A DNA stretch of 53,394 bases, taken from assembly GCA_003211755.1 (NCBI GenBank), contig QCRS01000003.1, positions 1 to 53,394 of the forward strand, given 5' to 3'. Under the pieces are notes generated by a model. It did no database searches. It had not been told where the DNA came from and saw only the letters and a program-made list of their open reading frames with translations. Shown here in pieces: positions 10,558 through 19,733 of this stretch. The stretch's first letter is position 1; each line of letters begins with the position of its first letter. This stretch comes from Prochlorococcus sp. AG-463-F15 (GTDB lineage Bacteria > Cyanobacteriota > Cyanobacteriia > PCC-6307 > Cyanobiaceae). The translations under genes and the position numbers were made by a program.

Positions 10558-11376
10558 TCATAATTGAGATCCTTCAACTGGAGGCCATTCACTCTCTAGA
10601 AGACTTGTCAAAAGGTTTACCCAATGATCAACAAGAACCTCTTCAAGCTCTTTCCCTAAAGATTTTGTTGATGCCCTGCTATCACCGATAACACCGGAAT
10701 CGCTTAGATCCTTTGTCAACCACGCCCAAGGTGCTGCTCCCTCCAAGCTCCAGCCTTTAGGAGGGGTTGCTAAAGCCTCTTTAGAGAAATGTTCACCATC
10801 ACAAGGGCGCTCTTGGCCAACTAAATCAGGCGCCAATGAAAGCATCAAACTTGTTTCGGCAAGTCCTGCATGAAGGCCAACCTGTCTCTCCTCCAGAGGA
10901 AGTAGTTCTTGCAGTGATGAAATTCCGCTCCACAAGAAGCATGGCAATACCGCCATAGTGGGGCTTTGGACTCTTAGCTGCCTTGCAGCAGCTTGCAAAA
11001 GCCCAATCTGCCCACCATGAGCGTTAAAAAGTAATAATCGATGAAATCCAATTGATGAAGCTTGCTTACCAACCTCCATAACTAAGTCCAACAAAAGTTT
11101 TGCTGAAAGTGAAATTGTGCCAGGAAAAGATTCATGTTCTGGAGAGAATCCCAATAGCTGCGAAGGCAGCATCCATATGGGTTTGTTCTCCGGCAATCGT
11201 TCTAGAACTTTTTTTGTAATTCTCTCTGCGAATAAATTATCAGTAGCCAAAGGGAGATGAGGCCCATGTTGCTCACAAGCGCCAAGAGGCCAAACCAAAG
11301 TTGATCCTTCCCTATTTGCAGCCTCTTTAGCCTTTGGCCAAGTGAGGTAATCAAAGCGCCTAAGTTGAGAAGTCAT
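10558..11376 (-). CDS. Creatininase-family amidohydrolase
   Basis: A metal-dependent amidohydrolase of the creatininase fold. Motifs are LGACEQHGPHLPLATDNL (metal-binding Glu, His and Asp), ESFPGTISL, FNAHGGQ and LHAGLAETSLML (His and Glu). The true substrate is unknown; relatives act on creatinine, formamides in riboflavin/F420 synthesis, or mycofactocin. The longest frame begins at a TTG at 11403, but an ATG at 11376 preceded by GGGG at a normal distance is preferred here (MTSQLRRFDYLTW). Divergent from the S1-domain gene. Confidence 0.82.
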   Translation of the reverse strand: MTSQLRRFDYLTWPKAKEAANREGSTLVWPLGACEQHGPHLPLATDNLFAERITKKVLERLPENKPIWMLPSQLLGFSPEHESFPGTISLSAKLLLDLVMEVGKQASSIGFHRLLLFNAHGGQIGLLQAAARQLRVQSPTMAVLPCFLWSGISSLQELLPLEERQVGLHAGLAETSLMLSLAPDLVGQERPCDGEHFSKEALATPPKGWSLEGAAPWAWLTKDLSDSGVIGDSRASTKSLGKELEEVLVDHWVNLLTSLLESEWPPVEGSQL

Positions 11377-11449
11377 AGACATCGCCCCATCGACTGTAAA
11401 CAAATTAACTTCGCCTGTCAGAATGACCTATCGATGAAGACAGGGCTCC

Positions 11450-12778
11450 ATGGCCGGATCAGGCAGTCAGCAGCCTAATAAACCCAAGAAACCTTTCAGG
11501 CAAATGGCGGAAGCTCCCCGCAAACCTCTGCAGGTAATGCACATCAGTCGTAAAGATGAGCAAAAGGGTCTTAAAGGGAACACCGAAGGAGAAGAGCTTG
11601 CACCTTCACAAAACAATTCGAACCCATCAAACAATGCCTTGTCACCAGAGCAACTTGGAGCTCCAACTAGAACAATTACGACAAATACTCCAAAGCGTGA
11701 GACGAATTTAGATCTTGATGATCTTGAAGGGATAAGCATGGGAGACCTCTTAGGTCCTCCAGACGAATCAAGTAAATTCCAAAGCAAAACAACAGCAAAG
11801 AGCTCTCAATTCGGAGATCATCCAACCAACACTTTCCCAAGAAGTGTTGATGATTTCGACTTTGATGAAGATGCCTTTTTAGCGGCATTGGATGAGAATG
11901 AGCCTATAGGGAATACAGGGGAGATTGCAAAGGGAGCTGTTATAGGCGTTGAAAGCGATGGAGTATATGTTGATATTGGTGGGAAAGCACCTGGCTTCAT
12001 GCCAAAGAATGAATGTGGGCTAGGTGTTATAACCAATCTCAAAGAACAGTTTCCTAAAGGGCTTCAATTAGAGGTATTAGTTACTCGCGAACAAAATGCT
12101 GATGGGATGGTAACTATTAGCTGTAGAGCACTAGCCCTTAGAAAAAGCTGGGAGAAAGTTCGTCAACTTGAATCAGAAGGAAAAGCTGTACAAGTTTTAG
12201 TAAATGGCTTTAATCGTGGAGGAGTTACTTGCGATTTAGAAGGTTTGCGAGGGTTTATTCCTCGTTCTCAACTTGAAAATGGCGAGAATCACGAAATACT
12301 CGTAGGAAAAACACTTGGAGTTGCATTTCTAGAAGTAAACCCTGACACAAGAAAACTAGTTCTTTCAGAGAAAAGAGCAGCGATTGCGGCTCGTTTCTCT
12401 GAACTAGAAATAGGTCAACTTGTCGAAGGGAAAGTGGTAGCAATTAAGCCTTATGGCTTTTTTGTTGATCTAGGCGGAGTGAGCGGTCTTCTTCACCATT
12501 CAATGATCACAAACGCGAGCTTCAGATCATTAAGAGAGGTTTTTAATCAGGGAGATCTAGTTAAAGCACTGATAATTGAAATGGATCCAGGTCGAGGCAG
12601 GATAAGCCTCAATACTGCACTCTTAGAAGGTCCTCCAGGAGAACTCCTAACAGAAAAAGAGAAAGTAATGTCAGAAGCTGCAGAAAGAGCAATCAAAGCT
12701 CTTAAGGTAATTAAAGGACAAGGAAATAATGACGATCAAGAACAAAAAACAGAACAGATTAAGGAGCAAAGAGTTTAA
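11450..12778 (+). CDS. S1 RNA-binding domain protein (ribosomal protein S1-like)
   Basis: A 442-residue protein with a ~155-residue, low-complexity, charged and Ser/Asn/Pro-rich N-terminus followed by three S1 OB-fold repeats, at about 156-230 (GAVIGVESDGVYVDIGGKAPGFM), 240-305 (VLVNGFNRGGVTCDLEGLRGF) and 317-387 (VEGKVVAIKPYGFFVDLGGVSG), then a Lys/Glu/Gln-rich tail. It is probably the second S1-type protein of picocyanobacteria rather than the canonical rpsA product, and may bind mRNA during translation. It is followed after 2 bases by the Tab2-like gene, so the pair is likely cotranscribed, which fits a shared role in translation. Confidence 0.85.
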   Translation: MAGSGSQQPNKPKKPFRQMAEAPRKPLQVMHISRKDEQKGLKGNTEGEELAPSQNNSNPSNNALSPEQLGAPTRTITTNTPKRETNLDLDDLEGISMGDLLGPPDESSKFQSKTTAKSSQFGDHPTNTFPRSVDDFDFDEDAFLAALDENEPIGNTGEIAKGAVIGVESDGVYVDIGGKAPGFMPKNECGLGVITNLKEQFPKGLQLEVLVTREQNADGMVTISCRALALRKSWEKVRQLESEGKAVQVLVNGFNRGGVTCDLEGLRGFIPRSQLENGENHEILVGKTLGVAFLEVNPDTRKLVLSEKRAAIAARFSELEIGQLVEGKVVAIKPYGFFVDLGGVSGLLHHSMITNASFRSLREVFNQGDLVKALIIEMDPGRGRISLNTALLEGPPGELLTEKEKVMSEAAERAIKALKVIKGQGNNDDQEQKTEQIKEQRV

Positions 12779-12780
12779 GA

Positions 12781-13677
12781 ATGTCTCTACCTTCACAAGA
12801 AAACTTTCCGATCCTCCAACAATCAGATTGGGAGCTGGACTTTTATTCACGACCAATAATTGAATCTGACGGAAAAAAACGTTGGGAACTACTAATCACC
12901 AGCTCAGAAAATCTGAAAGGAGAAAAACCCTTTCGATGGGAGAAAAAATGTCCTGCTGGTCAAGTGAACTCAATATGGCTTGCTGAAGCACTTCAAGAAG
13001 CTCTTAATGATGCACAAGAGAAAGGATGGGGGACCCCACTTCGATTGAGATGCTGGCGAACATCTATGAAAACCATGATTTCAAAAGCGGCCTTAAAAGT
13101 GGGAATAGAAGTTATTGCAAGCAGGCGGACCTTCTCACTACTCGATTGGCTGGCTCAACGAGAAAAAGATCTTTATCCAAACGAAGATGGCTATATCACA
13201 GGTCCAATAGCTCCCCCCCCTGCGCGAATAGTCAATCAACCTGAACCACTTCCAGAAGCAGTTCGAGGAGATGCATGGAGTTTCGCTTTGCTTCCTCTAG
13301 GCATGCTTTTAGAAGCTAATGAATGGCCCATTGAGTTTAGTGGACTAATACCAATAAAAGAGACTTATGATCTGTCAATCCAAATTCCAGGTTTACGTCT
13401 TTTCAGTAAGAGTCGGGCTCTTGCTTTATCTGGTTGGCTAGGAGGGCTTGAACCAGTCAAACTTTTAGTAGAAGGCAATCAACTTCTTCTCGAAGCAGGG
13501 CAAGATGATCGTTGGCTTGTGACAGACATGACAAAAGAAGCCTCTAAGGAAGCTGAACAAGCTCTTATTAATTCAAGGGAAAAGGCAGGTGGAATTCAAT
13601 TCATATCAGTCCAAACGACTCCAGAAGAAGAAAAGTTTGCCGGATTTTGGATGCTTAGAGAAATGAATGATTATTAA
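12781..13677 (+). CDS. Tab2/Atab2-family RNA-binding protein
   Basis: A 298-residue protein starting WELDFYSRPIIESDGKKRWE and ending GFWMLREMND, the hallmarks of the Tab2 family. In algae and plants Tab2/ATAB2 is needed for translation of photosystem I psaB and other photosystem mRNAs. The cyanobacterial role is presumed similar: binding A/U-rich mRNA 5' regions. The first ATG lies 2 bases after the stop of the S1-domain gene, which suggests translational coupling and a shared role in translation. Confidence 0.88.
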   Translation: MSLPSQENFPILQQSDWELDFYSRPIIESDGKKRWELLITSSENLKGEKPFRWEKKCPAGQVNSIWLAEALQEALNDAQEKGWGTPLRLRCWRTSMKTMISKAALKVGIEVIASRRTFSLLDWLAQREKDLYPNEDGYITGPIAPPPARIVNQPEPLPEAVRGDAWSFALLPLGMLLEANEWPIEFSGLIPIKETYDLSIQIPGLRLFSKSRALALSGWLGGLEPVKLLVEGNQLLLEAGQDDRWLVTDMTKEASKEAEQALINSREKAGGIQFISVQTTPEEEKFAGFWMLREMNDY

Positions 13678-13713
13678 AGTAAGGAGTTTCTAGAAAAAAC
13701 TATCTATAAAAGC

Positions 13714-14532
13714 TTGTCCAACAAACAGCAATTTAATCAGGAGAATAAATGGAGGTGGGTTAAATCTCCTGAGGGATCTTATCTGCAAGCTAGTTCTCTT
13801 ATAAAACATGGTTTTCAACATGGTTTCTTCACAAAAGAGTGGAATAATTTGGGACCTAAAGAATTAGTCGATGTAATAAGTCCTGGTTCAAGCATTCATC
13901 TAACGAAACAAATACATGGGTCTAACATTATTCATACATCCAAAGCCTGCGATTATCCTTGGCCAGAAGCCGATGGGTTGGTAAGCAACAAAAAAGATCA
14001 AAGTCTTTGGATATATACTGCAGACTGTATTCCTTTATTATTTGCTGATCCTAAAAGAAGACTTATTCTTGCTTGCCATGCAGGATGGCGCGGGATTTCA
14101 AATGGAATCCTTTTAAAGGCGCTCCAAAAATTGGAGCGCCTAGGTTCTAATAAAAGCAAGCTAGTTATTGCTCTTGGTCCAGCGATAAGCGGACCAAAGT
14201 ATCAAGTTGAGTTACATGTAGCAGAGTCAATTTCCAAAAGCTTGTTTCCTCATTCAGGAGAAAGAGAATTAAGCCTTAAAGATCGAATAGATAAGTTGAT
14301 CGCAATGAGAATTGCCGAACATGATGATTCACACAAAAAAATTCTTCTAGATATTCGCATGGCAGCGGCGAATCAGCTTAATAAAGCAGGAGTAATGTAT
14401 GAGCAGATCTCTATAAACAAAATATGTACATTTTCCAATAGAAAACTTTTCAACTCTTGGCGCAGAGATCAAGCAAAAGTTTATCAATGGTCAATGATAT
14501 CAAGCCAAAGGAAATCCAAGCAATTATTATAA
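13714..14532 (+). CDS. pgeF: Peptidoglycan editing factor / YfiH-type multicopper-like protein
   Basis: A 272-residue member of the DUF152/YfiH (laccase-domain) family. E. coli YfiH (PgeF) corrects peptidoglycan by removing wrongly placed amino acids; other relatives are purine nucleoside phosphorylases. The metal-binding motifs are visible: KQIHGSNI (His), TADCIPLLFAD (Cys) and CHAGWRGIS (His). The family's later Cys-containing GPCCY segment reads GPAISGPKYQV. The start given is TTG; an AAGGAG lies 27 bases upstream, too far to be convincing, so the start is uncertain. An 11-bp perfect hairpin lies inside the gene. Confidence 0.82.
   Translation: MSNKQQFNQENKWRWVKSPEGSYLQASSLIKHGFQHGFFTKEWNNLGPKELVDVISPGSSIHLTKQIHGSNIIHTSKACDYPWPEADGLVSNKKDQSLWIYTADCIPLLFADPKRRLILACHAGWRGISNGILLKALQKLERLGSNKSKLVIALGPAISGPKYQVELHVAESISKSLFPHSGERELSLKDRIDKLIAMRIAEHDDSHKKILLDIRMAAANQLNKAGVMYEQISINKICTFSNRKLFNSWRRDQAKVYQWSMISSQRKSKQLL
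14117..14141. repeat. Perfect 11-bp inverted repeat inside pgeF
   Basis: AGGCGCTCCAA and its exact complement TTGGAGCGCCT are separated by AAA. The stem is more GC-rich than the neighbourhood. It encodes the residues ALQKLERL in pgeF. On the minus strand the hairpin is followed by TTTAAAA. Confidence 0.8.
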
Positions 14533-14554
14533 ATTAGTCTTAAACAAGACACAT

Positions 14555-14920
14555 TCAACACTTCATAGATCCCAATCCTTTCTTCTCAAGAGATTGTCCA
14601 ATATCTATTTTACTTTCGATAAGATCAACTCTTGCCAAGAGGACTCCATCGATTGCTCCTTGAGGTTTTAGGTTCACTCTCTTTTTCCTTCTAAGTAAAG
14701 ACTTTAACGAATTCATTGCATCTACTTCATTAGAAGGGTCTACTTCTAGGCAGGCAATTTTTACTGTATAGCTTCTATTGCGATCTCCTATTTGAAGAAT
14801 AGTTGAACTACGTACTTGTAGAACTTCTGCAGCGAAAGTATTTGTTAACGGGAAGTTCAATAAAACTATCAAACAAAAAAGGAGGCCGTATTTTCTGAAC
14901 CTCAAAGTGAAATACCACAA
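14555..14920 (-). CDS. Small exported protein, degenerate staphylococcal-nuclease-like
   Basis: A 121-residue protein with a signal peptide (hydrophobic residues about 11-30, likely cut after FAA at about 31). The mature part resembles a reduced SNase fold: RSYTVKIACLEVDPSNEVDA aligns with the family's V+LACIDAPE block, followed by a V-N-L strand, a GVLLARV strand and a C-terminal LEKKGLGSMKC segment. Catalytic Arg/Asp/Glu residues of true thermonuclease are not clearly present, so activity is doubtful. Its start overlaps the 3' end of ilvB by 19 bases. Confidence 0.7.
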   Translation of the reverse strand: MWYFTLRFRKYGLLFCLIVLLNFPLTNTFAAEVLQVRSSTILQIGDRNRSYTVKIACLEVDPSNEVDAMNSLKSLLRRKKRVNLKPQGAIDGVLLARVDLIESKIDIGQSLEKKGLGSMKC

Positions 14921-16755
14921 GCAGGACAGTACCTGTGCTCATGGGCAGTACTCGCTCCACAATCAGGGCAATTACGAGTGGTCTCCATGGCAAGTTCCGG
15001 GTGGGCAGGGAGACCAACCATCTCAGCATTACTTTTACCAGGAGGAACCATCGGATAACAGTTCTCCCCTCTTCGAACATGAATATCAATAAGCATTGGT
15101 TCAGGGCTAGCAAAAGCCTTCTCTAATCCTCTCTGGAGATCTTCTCGTTCAGTAATCAAAACTCCTCCAACACCGAAGGCTTTTGCCAATGCCATGAAAT
15201 CAGGCATCCCAGGGAGCATATCTGTAGCTGAATAACGTTCTTCGTAAAAACTTTCTTGCCACTGGCGAACCATGCCTTGCCAGCGATTATTCACAATGAC
15301 AACCTTAATTGGGAGCTTGTATTGGGCAATAGTTCCTAACTCCTGGATATTCATCAAAATGCTGGCATCTCCAGCAATGCAAACGACCAATTCTTCAGGC
15401 AATGCAACCTGAACACCCAAAGCTGCAGGCATCCCATACCCCATTGTTCCAAGGCCAGCACTACTAGCCCACTGACGAGGAGCATTCCGCAAGTACTGAG
15501 CGGCCCACATTTGATGTTGACCCACATCAGTAGTTAAAAATGCACTTGGGGCAAGATCTCTAATCGCGAGTAGAACTTCTTGAGGGTAAATCTGCCCTTC
15601 TTTTGGAGGGCTCATTAATGGATAACGTTCTTTCCAGAGGTCAATTCGCGCCAACCAGGATAAAGTCTTTGGCTTAACATCTCGCTGTTTACTTAATTCA
15701 AGTATTTGCGCAAGCGCTACACCTACATCTCCAAGTACTACTACTTCGGGCCGTCGATTCTTACCTACTTCAGCCGGATCAATTTCAAAATGAATAACTT
15801 TTGCTCTAGGAGCAAAAGTATCTAATTTTCCAGTAACCCTGTCATCAAAACGCGCTCCTACAGCTATCAATAGATCGCATTCTGTAACAGCAAAGTTGGC
15901 ATACGCCGTACCATGCATACCTAACATTCCCACGGAGAGAGGGTCACGCTCATCAAAAGCACCTTTCCCCATCAAGGTAGTAGTAACAGGCAGTTTGTGG
16001 CGTTTAACAAAAGCAGCAAGGTTTTCGTGCCCCCCCGCAGAGATAACACCACCCCCTACATACATAAGAGGCCTTTGAGCTTTCTCAATCAAATCTAAAG
16101 CCGCGGAAATAGCCGAAGAGTCTGGCGCATCAGTTAGTCGAAAACCAGGAGGAATAACACTGCCTGGTTCTACGGGGAAATAATCAAAAAATTCCTGACC
16201 TACATCTTTAGGAATATCTATAAGAACAGGGCCAGGCCGACCCGAAGAAGCAATAAGGAAAGCTTGGGCAACAACCGAAGCCAAATCGGAGGCATCTCTT
16301 ACTACCCATGAATGCTTAACAATGGGCAAGGTAACTCCAAAGATATCAATCTCCTGAAACGCATCAGTGCCGATTGCAGGACGAGGAACTTGACCTGTAA
16401 CCACAACCATAGGTACTGAATCCATCTGGGCAGTTGCAATACCTGTAACCAGATTTGTCGCCCCAGGGCCTGATGTGCCAAAACAGACGCCAACTCTTCC
16501 AGTCGCCCTTGCAAAGCCATCAGCCGCATGCGAACCACCTTGCTCATGCCTGACAAGAATATGTTTAAGCCAACCTTGCTCTTCAGCTTTATGGATCGCA
16601 TCGTATATAGGGAGAATGGCCCCTCCTGGATATCCAAATATCGTGTCCACACCATGTCTTCGCAAAGCATCCATAAGGGCATCCGCCCCTGATATTCGTC
16701 GAGGTACCTGCTTTTCTATATCACCTACAGACTTAGGTGACGAAGTCAGGGTCAC
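14902..16755 (-). CDS. ilvB: Acetolactate synthase large subunit with C-terminal zinc ribbon
   Basis: ThDP-dependent synthesis of acetolactate/acetohydroxybutyrate for branched-chain amino acids. From the GTG at 16755 it is 617 residues, opening MTLTSSPKSVGD. Motifs include ISGADALMDALRRHGVDTIFG, RHEQGGSHAADG (catalytic Glu) and GDASILMNIQELGT (ThDP/Mg site, usually GDGS). The frame is open for 38 more codons upstream, to an ATG at 16869, but that extension is basic, hydrophobic and nonconserved in character. Unusually, the last ~23 residues form a CPDC...CPAC motif (Cys at about 596, 599, 610 and 613) like a rubredoxin-type zinc ribbon, separated from the enzyme by the normal C-terminal VPPGKSN region. 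Confidence 0.95.
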   Translation of the reverse strand: MTLTSSPKSVGDIEKQVPRRISGADALMDALRRHGVDTIFGYPGGAILPIYDAIHKAEEQGWLKHILVRHEQGGSHAADGFARATGRVGVCFGTSGPGATNLVTGIATAQMDSVPMVVVTGQVPRPAIGTDAFQEIDIFGVTLPIVKHSWVVRDASDLASVVAQAFLIASSGRPGPVLIDIPKDVGQEFFDYFPVEPGSVIPPGFRLTDAPDSSAISAALDLIEKAQRPLMYVGGGVISAGGHENLAAFVKRHKLPVTTTLMGKGAFDERDPLSVGMLGMHGTAYANFAVTECDLLIAVGARFDDRVTGKLDTFAPRAKVIHFEIDPAEVGKNRRPEVVVLGDVGVALAQILELSKQRDVKPKTLSWLARIDLWKERYPLMSPPKEGQIYPQEVLLAIRDLAPSAFLTTDVGQHQMWAAQYLRNAPRQWASSAGLGTMGYGMPAALGVQVALPEELVVCIAGDASILMNIQELGTIAQYKLPIKVVIVNNRWQGMVRQWQESFYEERYSATDMLPGMPDFMALAKAFGVGGVLITEREDLQRGLEKAFASPEPMLIDIHVRRGENCYPMVPPGKSNAEMVGLPAHPELAMETTRNCPDCGASTAHEHRYCPACGISL

Positions 16756-17167
16756 GGCAGTGGCAAACGCATGTGTGATCTTTAAGATTAAGCGTCCAAG
16801 GCTCAATTTGTGTAATAGCTCTCTAAAGATGACATGCGAAATTACTGTCTTATTAAATAAAAGCACCATGATATATATCTAATTTTTAGAAATGGGCAGA
16901 ATCATTATCAAACGAAAAGCTATCAGAAGTTAAAATTGATTAATGAAATAATGAATTCAAATAAATACTAAATCAGAGGATTTCCAGAAACCAATAGTTG
17001 TCAGCTTCAGAAAGAACAACTAAATAGCTTAGAACTCATCATTAATTCATCTTAAAAGGACATGGATTAAAATCACTATCCAATCAAAACCAGTGTACTA
17101 AAAATCCAAAATCAAAAGGAAATGCTAATGCGAAGAAGTTATCTATTAACTAGTAACATCTATTAAA
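16756..17167. other. Intergenic region upstream of ilvB
   Basis: About 410 AT-rich bases between the end of hemH and the chosen ilvB start, on the minus strand. The 114 bases nearest ilvB are an in-frame open extension of it. The remainder holds only tiny reading frames (for example 14 codons) and no clear hairpin. It probably contains the ilvB promoter and leader. Confidence 0.45.
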
Positions 17168-18343
17168 TCAAAGGAGTCCAATCATATGAAGAGGTCCATT
17201 ACCTCCAACTATTTCCAATAAAAATTCAATAAACAATATCATTGCCACTCTACCGTTCCATACTTCAGAACTATTATTCCAACCCCATTGCCATTTTTCT
17301 TGCGGGTACAATTTAACACCTATAGGTAATTTTGCTGCTTCATCCAAACTTACTTCTGGGCCCTGAAGAGTATTTGCAACCAAGTCAGCAAGTCCCTCTA
17401 TAAATAGGGGGTAAGTATCTAATGCTCTTACCCTTCTGAAATTAACAATCCCATAATTCATTGCTAATTGACGATATTCAATGTCTATTTCCTGAAGTGT
17501 TTCTATATGCTCACTTACAAAGCTAATTGGAACAACAACCAACTCTCGAGTGCCATCCTTCCCAAGCTTTTCTAATATATCTTCCGTATATGGTTTTAAC
17601 CATTCTTCAGGGCCTACTCGACTTTGATAAGAAAGACTGCATGGATTCCGATAGCCCAAAACTTTCTCAAGTTCATCCATAATTAGAGAAGAACAAGCTT
17701 CTATCTCTTTCTGGTAAGGATCACCAGCTTCTTCTACATAGATTTTAGGAACGCCGTGTGCACTAAAAAACACATGAGCTTCTGTCGAAATCTCACATAG
17801 AGTGAGCTGGTCTGCAATTAATTTAGACATCGATCTGATATAGCCAGGATGGTCATACCAGCTGCGAATACAGCGTAAGGGTAACTGCTGAAACTCTTCA
17901 TCACTCTCACGCAAACGGCTCAACTCGCGAAAACTTGAACCACTAGTACTGATAGAAAAATGTGGGTATAAAGGAAGTACAACCACTTGATTTATTCCAT
18001 CAGCTTTTATATCAGCTACAGCCGATTCAGTAAAAGGGTGCCAATAACGCATGGCCACATAACTCGTAGCATCAATACCACGCTGACGCAAAGCACTCTG
18101 CAATTCCCTGGCCTGCTGCTCAGTAATCCTTCGCAAAGGAGAACCTCCACCAATTGACCTGTATGCCTTCTCTGATTTATTACTGCGTATGGTACTAATC
18201 CACCAGGCCAAAGGTTTTTGAAGGGAAGATATTGGCAGCCTTATGATCTCTGGGTCCGAAAAAAGGTTGTACAAAAATGGGCCCACATCCTGAATTCTCT
18301 CAGGGCCTCCAAGATTCATTAAGAGGATGCCTACCCGAGCCAT
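17168..18343 (-). CDS. hemH: Ferrochelatase with C-terminal chlorophyll-binding-like helix
   Basis: Inserts Fe2+ into protoporphyrin IX to make heme. The 391-residue protein starts [14 protein letters not shown] and contains [27 protein letters not shown] (metal-site His) and the [16 protein letters not shown] block (catalytic Glu region). Beyond the ~320-residue catalytic core a linker leads to a transmembrane segment, [20 protein letters not shown], at about 361-380, with the ExxNxRxAM pigment-binding motif of high-light-inducible and LHC proteins. Such tails are known in oxygenic phototrophs, where they anchor the enzyme in the thylakoid and help regulation. Confidence 0.97.
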   Translation of the reverse strand: MARVGILLMNLGGPERIQDVGPFLYNLFSDPEIIRLPISSLQKPLAWWISTIRSNKSEKAYRSIGGGSPLRRITEQQARELQSALRQRGIDATSYVAMRYWHPFTESAVADIKADGINQVVVLPLYPHFSISTSGSSFRELSRLRESDEEFQQLPLRCIRSWYDHPGYIRSMSKLIADQLTLCEISTEAHVFFSAHGVPKIYVEEAGDPYQKEIEACSSLIMDELEKVLGYRNPCSLSYQSRVGPEEWLKPYTEDILEKLGKDGTRELVVVPISFVSEHIETLQEIDIEYRQLAMNYGIVNFRRVRALDTYPLFIEGLADLVANTLQGPEVSLDEAAKLPIGVKLYPQEKWQWGWNNSSEVWNGRVAMILFIEFLLEIVGGNGPLHMIGLL

Positions 18344-18418
18344 TTAGAATAGAAATCTTTAAAAGGGGTTGAGGTTATCCCTCACAAACGTAAAGGTAGC
18401 TAAAAAGATTGATTTGGA

Positions 18419-19579
18419 ATGAATCTCATTAATGAGCTTGCCAAAATCAACCTAGACCTCTGGTCCAAAGGCATCAAGCTGAGAATTGAGAGAAGAAGAG
18501 AACTCCTTAATCTTCGTGGACCACTCCCTTGCTCTACATCTAAAGGGATGTTGAAGGACCAAAGAATAAGTTTACATCTCAATGCTGACTCTGAAGGACT
18601 TCAAGAGGCCCAAAAGATGCTTGAACTTGTACTCTTCCAACTAAAACACGAACAATTTAATTGGGACAATTGGTCAAGCAAACGAATTCAAACAAAACCA
18701 AGAATCAGAATATCTTCCTCTGATGCAGCAATAGAAAATTTCAAATCAGCTTTTTTTGCTGATCCAATTAGGAAAAAATCTCACTCTGGAGCTATTACCA
18801 CATGGTCTTCTGCTTATCTGCCATATCTGAGGCGATTGAAAAGTCTTGAGCTCAAAATGAATTGCAATTTAGGAATTGATCTTCTGAACCAAACAATTGA
18901 AAGTTATTCAGAGAATAGCCGAAGTCGTCAACAATGTGTAATAGCACTTGCGGCCTTCGCTAACTACATAAAGATTGAACTACCAGAGAACTGGAGAGCC
19001 AAAGGAAATGGTTACGGCCTACATAGAGCACATTATCGAAAATTACCAAGTGACGATTTAATAAAAGAATCATGGCTTCAAATTCCCAATCCGCAATGGA
19101 GATTGGTTTATGGATTAATGGCTACATATGGACTTAGAAATCATGAAGTTTTCTTTTGTGATCTTTCTGGTCTTTCCAAAAGTGGCGATAAAGTTCTACG
19201 AGTATTGCCAGGCACCAAGACAGGCGAACACCAAGTTTGGCCATTTCATCCATCCTGGAATGAAATCTTTGAACTAAGACAACTTGGAGAGAATCCAAAG
19301 TATCTCCCTCCTATCAATACCGACCTAAATACAACTACCTTACAAAAAGTAGGAAGGCGTGTCGCAGAACAATTCCGTCGCTATAACTTACCTCTCACGC
19401 CATATGACCTAAGGCATGCATGGGCAATAAGAACAATTCATATAGGTCTACCTGATACTGTTGCAGCCAGAATGATGGGGCATTCAGTCAATATTCATAA
19501 TCGTACTTATCACCACTGGATAACAAGAAGAGATCAACAACAAGCTGTTGATACAGCACTAGCAAGACAAGTTGTCTAA
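18419..19579 (+). CDS. Tyrosine recombinase / phage-integrase family protein
   Basis: A 386-residue site-specific recombinase. All catalytic positions of the family appear in order: Arg in TYGLRNHEV (about residue 240), Lys in GTKTGEHQ (about 267), HxxR in DLRHAWAIRT (about 338-341), His in MMGHS (about 361) and the nucleophile Tyr in NRTYHHW (about 369). The N-terminal ~200 residues resemble SAM-like/arm-binding domains. There are no phage genes, tRNA or direct repeats beside it, so it behaves like a resident chromosomal gene. It starts 75 bases from the divergent hemH start. A Xer-like or other housekeeping role is conceivable but unproven. Confidence 0.85.
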   Translation: MNLINELAKINLDLWSKGIKLRIERRRELLNLRGPLPCSTSKGMLKDQRISLHLNADSEGLQEAQKMLELVLFQLKHEQFNWDNWSSKRIQTKPRIRISSSDAAIENFKSAFFADPIRKKSHSGAITTWSSAYLPYLRRLKSLELKMNCNLGIDLLNQTIESYSENSRSRQQCVIALAAFANYIKIELPENWRAKGNGYGLHRAHYRKLPSDDLIKESWLQIPNPQWRLVYGLMATYGLRNHEVFFCDLSGLSKSGDKVLRVLPGTKTGEHQVWPFHPSWNEIFELRQLGENPKYLPPINTDLNTTTLQKVGRRVAEQFRRYNLPLTPYDLRHAWAIRTIHIGLPDTVAARMMGHSVNIHNRTYHHWITRRDQQQAVDTALARQVV

Positions 19580-19733
19580 ATATTTTCGAATCAATTTCCA
19601 AAGCAACAAGAAATTCTATTTGGGCTTTCAAAGAAATTGCTAACGTCAATTTATATAAATTTATTAGCCAATTTCTATATGTGGTAACTACAAAAGGAGA
19701 AAGCACTCAAAGCTGCACACCGCATCTATTTAT

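Noticed and set aside
11467-11888. Minus-strand 106-aa and 70-aa frames within the S1-domain gene
   Set aside because: They are shadows of the low-complexity N-terminal part of a clearly coding plus-strand gene.
16756-16869. N-terminal 38-codon extension of ilvB to the ATG at 16869
   Set aside because: The sequence is hydrophobic and basic, unlike IlvB, while the GTG at 16755 gives a usual N-terminus; kept only as an alternative start.
18419-19579. Prophage or genomic island around the integrase
   Set aside because: No phage genes, tRNA, direct repeats or compositional change beside it.
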